From the NCBI RefSeq assembly GCF_000234665.1, contig NC_018316.1, positions 434,001 to 498,000 of the forward strand: a stretch of 64,000 nt of DNA. The letters run 5' to 3'. Numbering within the stretch: position 1 is the stretch's first letter; every line of letters starts with the position of its first letter. Both the position numbers and the translations under genes were made by a program. The notes under the pieces are model-generated. The model was not told the origin of the DNA. It ran no database searches and saw only the letters and a list, made by a program, of their open reading frames with translations. Shown here piece after piece: positions 51,111-61,097 of the stretch. The stretch comes from Leishmania mexicana MHOM/GT/2001/U1103 (Eukaryota > Euglenozoa > Kinetoplastea > Trypanosomatida > Trypanosomatidae).

Positions 51111-52979
51111 ATGTCTGCTGCGCCGTCTGGGGCTTTCGTGCAAGGAGTAACGATGGAGCAGCTCCGCCTCAAGGGTAACGCCTGCTTCGCGGATGACCCT
51201 GCTGAGGCAGCCGAGTACTACACGCAAGCAGTGCAGCTCTACGAGGAGCGACACGGCAAGGACGCTGCGTGCACTTTGGACGAGTTCACCAAGAGCGCTG
51301 GAAACGCGCTTACGTGCCTCTTTAAGATGTGTGAAACAGAACAGTGTGCAGCGTTGGCAATGCGGGTTCTTGCGTCGAACCCGATTTTAGCGAAAGCCAA
51401 CGCTTTCTACGGTCGTTGTGCTCTGGTCGACCCCTCCCTGGATAGCGTGCGCACCGGCTTCGGTACCGCCAGTTCGGTGGCGCTCGTGCACCTCTGCCGC
51501 GCCATCTACGAGCTGCCGGCACTGGAGCCGAGCACTCGCGAGAATATTGACGAGGCGCTGACTCGCCTCATCGGAGAGCGCGTGAGCGTGACTGAGGCGT
51601 TTGCGCGGTCACCGGAGGCCGGCGTGAAGCTGATTCGCGGGCAGTGCGGTGTTGGAGTAGAAGCAATCCGCACCTTGCCTCCTCTGGTGGAAGTGGTGAG
51701 CCTGCTGACCCCTTTCTCCGTCGGCGCCTTCGAACATTTTGCCGGAAAGGGCTGCTGCGTGGAGTGCAGCAAGCCTGTAGGGCTCGACGTCGCTGACGCT
51801 GCGGCTGAGGAGCCGAATGAGGAGGATGGTGACGAGGAGAAGGAAAAGGATGATGGCAAGAACCAGGCAAAGAAAGAGAAGCCCTCGTCGTGCACCACAT
51901 GCAACATGGTGGTCTACTGCTCTCCCGCGTGCGCCGAGGCACACTGTGAGCAGCACGAGAGGTTCGAGTGCGCACGGATGACGCGGCTATCGGATATGAT
52001 GGAGGGCATCGAAGCCCGCAAGCTCGACGTGCCGGAGCAGTTCTTCGAGCTGGCGTACCACTGCATCACAACTCTGGCCGGGATAAAGGCGAAGCGCCAG
52101 GGCCACGAACGCGTCCTCACACTCACCGCACACGTCGATGAGGTGATTCAGTCACTGCACCCGATCGGTCCCCTCATGTGCGACTTGTTCAAAGGGGAGG
52201 AGGACACTCCCACGCTATACACGATCATTGGCGTGCTGTGCTGCAACGCACTGGAGGTGACGGACCCGAGCGGCCTCGGCGTGGCGCAGGCGTTGCACGC
52301 TGGCAATAGCATCGCGTCATTCTTCAACCACTCCTGCGCGCCGAATTGCGCGATTGACACGGTGCGGCACGCCATCGTCACCACTCGCACCATCCATGTC
52401 GGCGAGGAGCTGAGTATCGCCTACATCCCGCAGCTCTACTGGCCAACCCGTCTGCGCCGCGAGCGTCTCAGCGAGGGCTACTACTTTGTGTGCCGGTGCC
52501 AGCGATGCCAGAGCGGCACCAAGGATCCGTTTGAGCGGGCGCTCAGCATGGAGCTGCCTACGGCACGGAAAGACGCTACAAAGCACTTTCACCCGATTGT
52601 GCAGGCGGCCTGCGCGACGGTCCGCTCACGCATGGTGGATGACGTGTCGCAGAAGGACGCCGACGAGCTGAGCAAGCTGCTGAGTGACTTGTCAACGCAC
52701 CTGTTCCCCTTCCACTATCTCTGCCATGAGGTGCGCAACTGCCTCAGCTTTGTGTACGCGGTGCTGGGGCAGACGCGGGAGTGCCTCTGCAGCTGCCTGG
52801 ACGAACTTCTGATGTGGGAGTGCATCCTGCCCGGCGCCCTCCCAGTGAAGAGGATGAAGATCGAGAACGCGCTGGAATGTGTGCAGGGGTTGGGTGCGAG
52901 TGTACGCGATTGCTCTGCGGCACTGCTCCCGCATCTGTCGCGCTTGGCGCTAGTCTATGACGCCGACGGTCCCATTTGA
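51111..52979 (+). CDS. MYND-SET protein, SMYD-like lysine methyltransferase
   Basis: The 622-residue protein starts at the first ATG. The N-terminal part (about 12-150) is helical and TPR-like (LRLKGNACFADDPAEAAEYY). A split SET N-part (GVGVEAIRTLPPLVEVVSLL) leads into a MYND zinc domain (about 214-289) with CCVEC, CTTC, YCSPAC and a His/Cys end. An acidic, Lys-rich insertion (about 229-258) interrupts it. The SET C-part has FFNHSCAPNC (about 403-412) and GEELSIAY, then a post-SET Cys cluster CRCQRC (about 460-465). The catalytic and SAM-binding motifs look intact. SMYD enzymes methylate lysines on histones or cytoplasmic proteins; the target is unknown. A C-terminal helical domain (about 480-622) resembles the SMYD C-terminal domain. 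In most SMYDs TPRs are C-terminal only, so the added N-terminal repeat is noteworthy. Confidence 0.87.
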   Translation: MSAAPSGAFVQGVTMEQLRLKGNACFADDPAEAAEYYTQAVQLYEERHGKDAACTLDEFTKSAGNALTCLFKMCETEQCAALAMRVLASNPILAKANAFYGRCALVDPSLDSVRTGFGTASSVALVHLCRAIYELPALEPSTRENIDEALTRLIGERVSVTEAFARSPEAGVKLIRGQCGVGVEAIRTLPPLVEVVSLLTPFSVGAFEHFAGKGCCVECSKPVGLDVADAAAEEPNEEDGDEEKEKDDGKNQAKKEKPSSCTTCNMVVYCSPACAEAHCEQHERFECARMTRLSDMMEGIEARKLDVPEQFFELAYHCITTLAGIKAKRQGHERVLTLTAHVDEVIQSLHPIGPLMCDLFKGEEDTPTLYTIIGVLCCNALEVTDPSGLGVAQALHAGNSIASFFNHSCAPNCAIDTVRHAIVTTRTIHVGEELSIAYIPQLYWPTRLRRERLSEGYYFVCRCQRCQSGTKDPFERALSMELPTARKDATKHFHPIVQAACATVRSRMVDDVSQKDADELSKLLSDLSTHLFPFHYLCHEVRNCLSFVYAVLGQTRECLCSCLDELLMWECILPGALPVKRMKIENALECVQGLGASVRDCSAALLPHLSRLALVYDADGPI

Positions 52980-54000
52980 GGCGGGTAGGCCGCCCAGCGG
53001 CTTGCGAGTGGCGGTGTTAACACTGGAGCAGGGGGACGCGGTGCAGAGGCGGGACACAATGCGGGGAGACATGCATGCGGCGTTTCCGGAGATGCGCTTG
53101 TAGGGAAAGGGTGCAGAGTTTTGTGGTCGGTAATGGGCTGTGTGTCTCTGCGTGTGCTTGCATGCATTCCTCTCTCTGCGCTGCCCGTTAATCAAAAGTG
53201 TATGTGCCGGTTTCGGGGCTTCACAGCAACCCCCAAGTGACTCTGTGTGCGTGTGTGTGTGTGGAGGGGGTGGGTCTCGGTGGGTGGGATCACTCTAGGC
53301 TCTTCTGTTTCATTCCTTTGTCTTCATGGTGCTCCCAAAGGAAGCTGGTCGGCCCTCGGGGTAGTGCGGCGCAGCTGCACTTTGGGGAAAGCCGTGGTTC
53401 CCCTGCACAGCGCTTTTTCCTCACCGCCGGTCTGTTTAACGAACTCTTCAAAGATACATTGACGAGCGAGGAAAGGCCATGAACTCACTCCTTCGCGAAA
53501 GTCTCAAGGCACGGCCCCTCCCTGTACGACATGCCTGTAATGTGAACGCCGATCGTCAGCGATGGAGGGGGTGCGTGCGCGGAGGCACTTGTGTTTCTGT
53601 CATGGGACGCTGTAGTCGTGCAATGTGTGTTGACTTCCCTCCCCCCGCACAACGTTTACCCGCGTGCACATTGTGTTCTTTACCTGTCTCTCTCACTGGG
53701 TGCTTGGCCGTCTGCATTTCGTCTCGCCTTCTCCCTTCCGTGTCCCTTGCACAGTGAGGACCGTCCAGAGAACACAAAGCGGGTGAGCGTGCAGGACCGC
53801 GCGACCCAGAGTTACCAGAGACAAAGGTGAATCCACTTAGGGCGCGTACCGGAGCGTCGTTGCCATTCTCCCGCTTACACTTTGCCGCATCTTCGACTGG
53901 ACTGCGCGGCGGTCCTCTGCCTTCTACGCGCTACGTGCCTCTCACAGCGCGTTTCCAAGCGCCGTATCAGGTCAACTTACTTTGCAGCGCGCCTTCCTCT
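52980..54000. other. Intergenic region
   Basis: About 1 kb without a supported gene. The frame of the next gene is open to the left (to 53827) but has no ATG there. A probable acceptor AG is at 53986-53987, just before the ATG. Confidence 0.65.
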
Positions 54001-56613
54001 ATGGCGGCATCCGTGGATGGGGCAGAGCTGCAGCAGGCATTGCTGAGCCGCGCTCCGTATCATCTTCTCCCCGCGTCGCTACAACAGCGCATGACGCCGC
54101 ACGACTACCAGATCAAAACGATCCATCACGCGATCCTGCACGGACACGCGTATTATCGACTGCCAGAGTTTGTGCGATCAGCAGTGAAGGAGGAGGCTTA
54201 CTATCAAGAGATGGTGCGATACGCTGCGGAGCAGCTTCAGCTATACCCGTACTTGCACCAAAAGAGTGTCGTCCTTTACACGAAAGAAACGCCGCTGTCC
54301 TACTACACCGGCATCTTCGCCGAGCTGCTCAAGCAGGAGCAGAGCTATCACCGCTTGCCCAACTTCACCGCCATAGACGCGCTCAACCTCCTCGGCATCG
54401 GGCGAAATCAATACTTGCAGCTGACAAAGGATGTCAGGAGTAAGCTGCGCTGGCACGTCAACCGCGCCTACGTCAACGAATACCTGCCCACTGCGCTCCT
54501 GCCATCTGCCACGGTCGATCCCTTCTGGTCCATCGGCACGATCGACTATACCGCAGATGTGCTCAAGAGGCGCTTTCAGAGGCTCTCGCCGGAGGATGTA
54601 GTGCTTTATCGGATGCTAGTGAGCAAGGGCACCGCCTCTGTGCGGCCTGAGGTGCTGGCCGCCTTACAGACACCCCAGTCTGTCTTTGCAAAGGACACCG
54701 TCTACACCTACGAGATGCCCAAGGTGCCGCTGCGGCAGCTGTACCAGAACGGCCTGGTGTTTGCGAGCTTTGAGGTCTTGCCGGATGCGTACGTTGTAGT
54801 GCCTCCGCTGGGTGGAAACTTCGTGATGAACCGCACGTCTGATGATCCCCAGGAGCAGCTGCTCTACCGCGTGCTCTCTACCGTAGACGATCGCACCTCA
54901 CTCGGCCTACTGGCGCAGCTCCTGATGCTGGACGAGGAGGACGTGTGCGGCGCGGCGCAGCTTCTCCTGCGTCTGGGACTTGTGGAGTGGAAGTCCCCCT
55001 CGCTGCCACCGGGGCTGGACGTCGCTACGCTCGACGGGGTGCACCCCAGCTGGCAAGAGGAAGTAGCCGCCCGTGTCATTGCCTTCACTCGCCACCACCT
55101 GCAGAGCTCCATGGGTGGCATCACCGCGCGCGGTGACGCCGCCGCTGGGTGTGACAGCGGCCCCACTGCTAGTGATCCGCACCCGTCAAAACGTGTTGCC
55201 CTCCTCTACGACGCGACGCTGACGGGCTTCCTTATGATGACAAACCTCAGCCACGACCCTACATTCAAGCGACAGGCGGTGATGCTGTTTGAGGTGGGGA
55301 AGATGCCGTACGAGATGGTACCCGCCTTTCTTGCGCTGCTGGATCGCGTTGACTGGAAAGAGATGGAGCGGTTTGGCGGGGAAGCAAAAAACTACATCAA
55401 CAGCGTGTTGTGCATGCGGCGCTTGCTTCATGCACTCTGCGAGGTAGTAGGACCTCAAGGAGCTGTCGGGGTAGACCTGCTCAAGATTGAATCGCTTAAC
55501 GAGCTGGAGGCGACGACGCGATACTCGGTGCTGGGGCGAAACTACTGGGCATACGTAATCACGTCGCCCGTCTCAGCTGCACCCCTCATCGACGTTGAGC
55601 TCAGCTGTGTCTACGGTAGCACAGTCAGCTTTATGACGTCGCCGTGGATGCTGCTGTTTCTCTACACGAAGCTGCAGCGTGGGCCTCCGTCGCTGTTGCT
55701 CCCGTTCGGTACGCTGCTGCATCGCTGGCCGCCCTTCCTGGATGAACTCGAGGAAGCCCCTGAGAGCGAGACAAGTGCGGTGGCGGGGTCGCCTGTCGTG
55801 GTGGGGTACAACGTGCTATTACGCCAGCAGACCATGACTCTCGATGCCGAGGTCAGCTACACCGACCTCAGCAGCTCACTGCTGCTGCTCAACGAGGTGA
55901 CTTCCACGGCGCCGGTCTTTGTGCAGCAGGTAGCGCTTATTCCCCTTGTCTTGCGCAAGGACGGCAGCGTGGCACCCCATAGCGGCTATCAGCATCTCGA
56001 AGTGGCCGTGCCGTTTTCGGTGTCCCAGGCGCAACTGCACCGACTCGTGGAGTCTTCCATCGCCGCGCACCATCCCTCTGCGACGACCGTCACTCTTGTC
56101 GACCGCGCCGATACAATGTGGAGCCTGTTAACCGACAGCGTCGCTGCCTTGCGGATGCAGAACTCTCTCGGCTACCTCACCTTTACCTTCACCTATGAGC
56201 AACTCGGTGCCCCTGACGGTGCCTCTGCCGCGGAGCTCTACTGTCAGCTGTGCGCCGTGTATGTGGTCGATGTCGGTCTCGGTGTCCCGCTTACCCATGT
56301 CGAGGCGTGCGAGCTTCTTGTCGATGCTATCCCTCGCTTGCTTAGTGAGGGCTGCAGTGAGCGCCACAACGCCGCAATGCGGGAATGTGTGGCTGAGTTT
56401 GGCGCGTTCCTCGAGCGCTACTCGACCCTCACCCGCGCTGTGCACGCCAAAATGACGATTCAGTCGACAACCACCACCGGCCCCGTGACGCAACATCACC
56501 TGCGGAAGATCGGTGGCGTCGGCGGCGCTCCTTATCCGGCGGCCCTACTGTCCTTTGATGGCACCTCTCTGAGCGTCACGGACGACGCCGATCCGCTGTC
56601 CGAGCAGTGGTGA
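54001..56613 (+). CDS. FAM91A1 orthologue (Golgi/endosomal vesicle-capture adaptor)
   Basis: The 870-residue protein is close to the animal family length of about 840. Its N-terminal half follows the FAM91 pattern closely: EAYYQEMVRYAAEQLQLYPY (about 64-83), PLSYYTGIFAELLKQEQSYH, LPNFTAIDALNLLGIGRNQY (about 119-138), then PFWSIGTIDY and a helical part with LLYRVLSTVDDRTSLGLLAQ. The C-terminal half has FAM91-like YSVLGRNYWAYV and GPPSLLLPFG. Animal FAM91A1 binds TBC1D23 to hold endosome-derived vesicles at golgin-coated trans-Golgi membranes; that role here is inferred. The start is the first ATG, with an AG acceptor candidate at 53986-53987. The assignment comes from recalled family motifs and is strong in the N-terminal third. 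Confidence 0.87.
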   Translation: MAASVDGAELQQALLSRAPYHLLPASLQQRMTPHDYQIKTIHHAILHGHAYYRLPEFVRSAVKEEAYYQEMVRYAAEQLQLYPYLHQKSVVLYTKETPLSYYTGIFAELLKQEQSYHRLPNFTAIDALNLLGIGRNQYLQLTKDVRSKLRWHVNRAYVNEYLPTALLPSATVDPFWSIGTIDYTADVLKRRFQRLSPEDVVLYRMLVSKGTASVRPEVLAALQTPQSVFAKDTVYTYEMPKVPLRQLYQNGLVFASFEVLPDAYVVVPPLGGNFVMNRTSDDPQEQLLYRVLSTVDDRTSLGLLAQLLMLDEEDVCGAAQLLLRLGLVEWKSPSLPPGLDVATLDGVHPSWQEEVAARVIAFTRHHLQSSMGGITARGDAAAGCDSGPTASDPHPSKRVALLYDATLTGFLMMTNLSHDPTFKRQAVMLFEVGKMPYEMVPAFLALLDRVDWKEMERFGGEAKNYINSVLCMRRLLHALCEVVGPQGAVGVDLLKIESLNELEATTRYSVLGRNYWAYVITSPVSAAPLIDVELSCVYGSTVSFMTSPWMLLFLYTKLQRGPPSLLLPFGTLLHRWPPFLDELEEAPESETSAVAGSPVVVGYNVLLRQQTMTLDAEVSYTDLSSSLLLLNEVTSTAPVFVQQVALIPLVLRKDGSVAPHSGYQHLEVAVPFSVSQAQLHRLVESSIAAHHPSATTVTLVDRADTMWSLLTDSVAALRMQNSLGYLTFTFTYEQLGAPDGASAAELYCQLCAVYVVDVGLGVPLTHVEACELLVDAIPRLLSEGCSERHNAAMRECVAEFGAFLERYSTLTRAVHAKMTIQSTTTTGPVTQHHLRKIGGVGGAPYPAALLSFDGTSLSVTDDADPLSEQW

Positions 56614-57285
56614 GGGGCCGGCGCTGCACTGCTTGCTCATCGCATTGGTGGTTGTGCTGCTGCTTTGTTTGTTGGAGAGGCGTCCGCGGGTGCCAGCAGG
56701 AGCCGTTACGCGCGAACCGCTTACCACGTGCTGCACCTCTCTGCCGCTAACACGCGCGCCAGAGAACAAATGAAAAAACAACAATGGAGCGCATCAGAGG
56801 TGGGCATAGCATGCCAATGCACCCTCCTCCCGGTCCGTCCTGACAGCGCTGGCTACACGGTGTTCCTCTGCGGTGTGCCGCTGTGGAGGGGGCGGCGGGA
56901 CACATTTCTCTGATGCCTTTTTTGCCACAAGGAACCAGCGCTAACGTAACCTGCTGCTCTGCGACTTTCTCTCTCGTGAACACGGCATATGGTTCGCCAG
57001 GCCGTGGACGAAGCACCCTCATGACGCGTGTGGCGGCGAATCACGAATCTTCTCTACCCGATCGCTGTCGCGGCTGCTGCGTGCCTTCTGAGCTGTCTCG
57101 TCCATTTCGTCTCTCGCCCACTTCCTGTGTCAGTACTTGACCGCTTTTTCCATTCGTCTCTGTTGAAGGGGGCCAATCCAAGCACGCGGCAGTCGTCTGC
57201 GGAACGCACGTGCACATCTCACGGGCTCTCCCTCGGTGTCATCCCCTACCCCACGATTTCTTGACGTCACTGCCGGCGAGGAAGA
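56614..57285. other. Intergenic region
   Basis: 0.67 kb with C/T-rich stretches towards the right and an AG near 57280 before the next ATG; no gene seen. Confidence 0.65.
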
Positions 57286-60201
57286 ATGCAGGCGGAGGAA
57301 GTGGGCCACGCTGAGATGCGGATAGAAGCGTATAGGATTGTTTCTCTCGGGGGCCCCATCCCACACAAGATCGAGTCCATCACGACATACCGCACGCTCG
57401 TGTTTGTGGGTACCAGTGACAGCAAGGTGCTTGCGTACCGTGTCGGAGCCTGCAACGGGAGCGCAGCACCGCTGACCCTACTGCAGGAGATCACGGATAG
57501 CCGACGGCATGCCGTGCGACAGCTAACCGTCATTGGTGGGCGTCGCCTACTAGTGCTCGTCGGGGACGTCATTGCTGTCTACCATATCCACGACGATGCG
57601 GCTTCCTCTGGGAGCGGGTTTCAGCTGCGAGACGTCACAACCATCACAGGACTGAAAGACACCATCGCGTTTCACGTGAAGCAGCACCGGGGTATCGTCT
57701 CCATGGCGGTGCTGCAGCGCAAGCGCGTCACCTTCTACGAGGCGTCACACACAAATCTTGATTTTCTGCTAAGTGTAACAGCTCCGCTGCCGGACGGGGT
57801 CAAAACTCTGAGCTGGATGGGACGCAGCATCGTGCTTGGTGGGCGCAAGGAGTACTTGCTCTGCAACCCCTCCACCGCCTCCACCTCGACCCTCTATCCA
57901 ACACCGCGGTCTGGCGCGACGCCGCTTGTGCTGCCCATGGCACCTGTGCCAGAGGTCCTCGTCGCCGGCGACGGAGCGGGTTTGCGTGCACTCCTCTACG
58001 ACGGCAGCGAGGTGCCCGGCGACTCGCGTGTGCTGTGGGCGACACCGCCGGCGGAGGTGCGCTACGAGCACCCGTATGTCGTTTCTTACCATCCGTCAGC
58101 GCCGCACCAGACCTTGCAGGTGCGTCTTCCTCTGCTTACCACGCTGGAGGACGCCACCGCCTACCCGCGGAGCTGTCTCTACCAGACGATTGACCTCCCA
58201 AAGGTGGTGAAAGTAGCGCAGTGCCACTGGATCGACTACGACTGCGCCATGCCCTCCAAGACTGCACCTGCAGATGTGCTTTCACACTCCCCTATCGTCA
58301 TGGCCGACGCCGACCATCGCCTCTACCTGCTCGCGCGCACTTCAGTGACAGACCAGGCGGAGGCCCTCGCCGCCGCAAAGCTGTTTGCCGCCGCCGATCT
58401 ACTGTGCCGCCTCTGCCCGCACGAAGTAGCGCCGATGACGCTGCGGCGAATTGCGATGGCCGGGGCACTGCACAAGTTCATTCGCCACCAAGACTATGTT
58501 GGCTGCTTCCACGACCTCAGCTCCGTCGAGTCGGACCCTCGCGTGGCAATCCAGCTCTTTCCAGGGTTTCTGCGCCCTGACGAAGCTACACCCAGTTGCC
58601 CAGTACTCCCTCTTGCGGCCCCTGCCACTGTCGTGGCGGCTGCGCTCCCAGCGTTGGCGGACTACCTGCAGTCGCAGCGTGCCGCGTTGGCGCTGTGGAG
58701 CGGCTGTGCTCCAGCTGAGCCGGTGGCGTTGCAGCTCAAAGCTGTGGACAGGGCACTTGTGATGTCTTTTTGTGCCATGGAAAGGGAGGAAGCGCTGATG
58801 GAACTACTCCGTGGCGAGAACGCCTGCGATGCTGCAGACGTAGCAGTTATCCTTCGCGAGCGCCGGCAGTGGGTGGCCCTCACGCTGCTGCTGGAGGCAC
58901 ACGGCCGATACGAGGAGGCCGCATCGCAGCTGCGCGACCTCGCAAGCACGCGCGAGGCGGGGACTGAGGTGCTGCAGTCACAGAGAGGCGCGCTGAAAGA
59001 GTTGTTTCACCGACACCCATTCTCTGAAGCGAGGGGGGACGCCTACGTTCCACAATGCATTATACAGGAATGGCTCACGTCGTGCTCCTCTGCGCATCTC
59101 CTCTCGGCCTCCGACAGCACAGCGTTGTGTACGGCCGCGACGGCGATGATGACCGCGCTGAACTTTTTTCGGCGGCGGCCGCTGGCTCAATTTTATTCGC
59201 TCTTCGAGCAACACTCATCCTGGGTGCTTGGCACGGTGCCGGCTGAGAGTGCGGTGCGCATCTTTTTCTCCGAAGCGAGCGCACCCCACTACAGTGCCGC
59301 ACTGCAGGTGCTCCAAACCTACACCGAGAATCCCAGCACCACACCGCGGGTGATGCTGCTTGTGGAGTACCTTTTCCAGCTTTTCTCAGACGCGCGCGTG
59401 CAGGTAACGGAGCCTGCTGTGTACGAGCGCTATTGGCGGGGACTTGGTGAGCTGCTCTTCGCCTCCCCAGTCAAAACCGTTACGGCCGTGGAAGAGCGTC
59501 AGCGCCTGCGCGACCGCCTGCGTGAGTTCCTGCTCACTTCACCTCACGTGAATCTAGAGTCCGCCGAGGCCTACTTCGATGCAGCGGACATACGGCTCGA
59601 ATGTCTGCCCGAGCGGGCTGCCGTGCACAGGCGTAAGGGTAGCCACCGCGCGGCCATTACGATGTTTCTGAAGGAGTCTGAACGCCTGGCTGACGCGACT
59701 GCCTACGCTAGAAGCGTCTATGCTGATGGAAGCAGCGACGCCTATACAGCGCTTCTCGAGGCGCTGCTCAGGCCTGCTGCGGGCACCCCGCGAGTGACGG
59801 AGGCGCTCGAGGTCATGAACACGTGTGACGGTGTAGACGCTGCCGCCGTGCTGCCAATGCTGCCAGATGAAATGCCGTTTGCGCAGGCGAGCAGTTTTCT
59901 GCTGCACGCGCTACGCGCCAACACGACGGCGTACCGTGCATCCGCTGTGTACAGCGCTATCGTAAAGGCGAAGACACTGCAGAGTCAGGAGAGCTGCATT
60001 CGCCTTTCCTCACGTGCCGTCGTCCTCGAGGAAGGGATGGTGTGCCCGGTGTGCCAGCGCAGGCTCCGTCCGGATACGGTACTCACGGTGTATCCCAACA
60101 ATGTCGTTCTGCATCAGGGATGCACAAGCGATGAGCACGTGTGTCCAGCAACTCTACGAGACTACCGCCACGACGCGTATGCAGCTCTCGAGGACTTGTA
60201 G
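57286..60201 (+). CDS. Vps39/TGFBRAP1-like HOPS or CORVET subunit
   Basis: 971 residues from the first ATG. The N-terminus is a CNH (citron-homology) beta-propeller (about 10-330; for example KIESITTYRTLVFVGTSDSK and HRGIVSMAVLQRKRVTFYEA). A long helical clathrin-heavy-chain-like solenoid follows (about 350-900). The C-terminus carries a zinc-binding Vps39-type knob starting at about 920: CPVCQRRLRPDTVLTVYPNN, then HQGC and a further VCP. This architecture is shared by Vps39/Vam6 (HOPS, late endosome/lysosome fusion) and Vps3/TGFBRAP1 (CORVET, early endosome); the two cannot be separated by eye. It would act on endolysosomal membranes as a Rab-binding tether. Together with the FAM91 gene it makes two trafficking genes side by side, probably by chance. 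Confidence 0.85.
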   Translation: MQAEEVGHAEMRIEAYRIVSLGGPIPHKIESITTYRTLVFVGTSDSKVLAYRVGACNGSAAPLTLLQEITDSRRHAVRQLTVIGGRRLLVLVGDVIAVYHIHDDAASSGSGFQLRDVTTITGLKDTIAFHVKQHRGIVSMAVLQRKRVTFYEASHTNLDFLLSVTAPLPDGVKTLSWMGRSIVLGGRKEYLLCNPSTASTSTLYPTPRSGATPLVLPMAPVPEVLVAGDGAGLRALLYDGSEVPGDSRVLWATPPAEVRYEHPYVVSYHPSAPHQTLQVRLPLLTTLEDATAYPRSCLYQTIDLPKVVKVAQCHWIDYDCAMPSKTAPADVLSHSPIVMADADHRLYLLARTSVTDQAEALAAAKLFAAADLLCRLCPHEVAPMTLRRIAMAGALHKFIRHQDYVGCFHDLSSVESDPRVAIQLFPGFLRPDEATPSCPVLPLAAPATVVAAALPALADYLQSQRAALALWSGCAPAEPVALQLKAVDRALVMSFCAMEREEALMELLRGENACDAADVAVILRERRQWVALTLLLEAHGRYEEAASQLRDLASTREAGTEVLQSQRGALKELFHRHPFSEARGDAYVPQCIIQEWLTSCSSAHLLSASDSTALCTAATAMMTALNFFRRRPLAQFYSLFEQHSSWVLGTVPAESAVRIFFSEASAPHYSAALQVLQTYTENPSTTPRVMLLVEYLFQLFSDARVQVTEPAVYERYWRGLGELLFASPVKTVTAVEERQRLRDRLREFLLTSPHVNLESAEAYFDAADIRLECLPERAAVHRRKGSHRAAITMFLKESERLADATAYARSVYADGSSDAYTALLEALLRPAAGTPRVTEALEVMNTCDGVDAAAVLPMLPDEMPFAQASSFLLHALRANTTAYRASAVYSAIVKAKTLQSQESCIRLSSRAVVLEEGMVCPVCQRRLRPDTVLTVYPNNVVLHQGCTSDEHVCPATLRDYRHDAYAALEDL

Positions 60202-61097
60202 CGAAAGAGGCAGGTCCTTTGCGATCAACGTCTTAGTGAATAGTGAGAGAAGGAGTGCAAGGGCCGAGTGAGAGGCGTGGAAGGGACGCACGGGAAAGTT
60301 CTACTGTCGCCACCCTTGTACGCAGCTGCCTAAACGCCTGCGAGACGCGTGACCGCAGCCCACGGGGTGGAAATGGGTGCAAGGCTGATATGCTTCTGTG
60401 GGCCTGCGAGCTGTTCTTGCTATGAGCAACATCTCAGTTTATCGGCTGATGGGTTATGTGTACGTCATTCTCCTTCCCCGCTCCCTGTGGCCTGCTCACC
60501 GGTGTCTGCGAGCCGAAAAGGGCCCCCAGCGTAGGATTCCATTCGGACAGTGCGCTGGATCTCAGCGTTAGCCACAGCCTGTGCCCTTTCTTCTCTTCTC
60601 CCCGCTATGACCGCATCGACGCGAAGGAACGTGTCTTGACAAGGTTTTTGCGTTTTCCTGCCCGCTGAGGCCTCCCGCGTGGGTAGCTTGTGTGTGCGAC
60701 TGAGCGTCAGCTGACACAGCGGAACACAAGCCCATGAAGAGGCGGCTGCGTGCCTCCGTCTCCTCGCATGCCTTTCGCGGCCTCCCTCCTTCGGGTGTTG
60801 TGTTTTCACGGCGCAACGCGCTCTCTCATTCTCTCTCCTTGAGAATACGTGCTTACTTAGCCGGCACACCCACCTCATCTGTGGTGCCTGCACGGCACCA
60901 GCTCCCTGCTTCCCGGTGCTGCCCATTCGCTGCATCACGATTGGTCTTACTGCTCCTACTCTCTGCTACCACCTTTCGCTCCTCCCCGCACCCGCTCCTC
61001 TCCCCCTTTTCTCTCTTCCTCGGCACTGCTACTTGTTGGCTTGCGCGCTCGCTCGTCAGCCGAGGTGCGCACGTTAGCGGCGCGTCCCTTCCCTAGA
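60202..61097. other. Intergenic region
   Basis: 0.9 kb without a supported gene. The right part (60951-61025) is one of the longest C/T-rich tracts in the window. Confidence 0.7.
60951..61059 (+). promoter_or_regulatory. Candidate polypyrimidine tract and SL acceptor for ABHD17-like gene
   Basis: A long C/T tract (about 60951-61025) followed by AG at 61058-61059, 38 nt before the ATG at 61098. It argues against initiation further left. Confidence 0.5.

Noticed and set aside
53827..54000. Upstream extension of the FAM91 frame
   Set aside because: The frame is open but has no ATG before 54001, and FAM91 similarity starts only after it.
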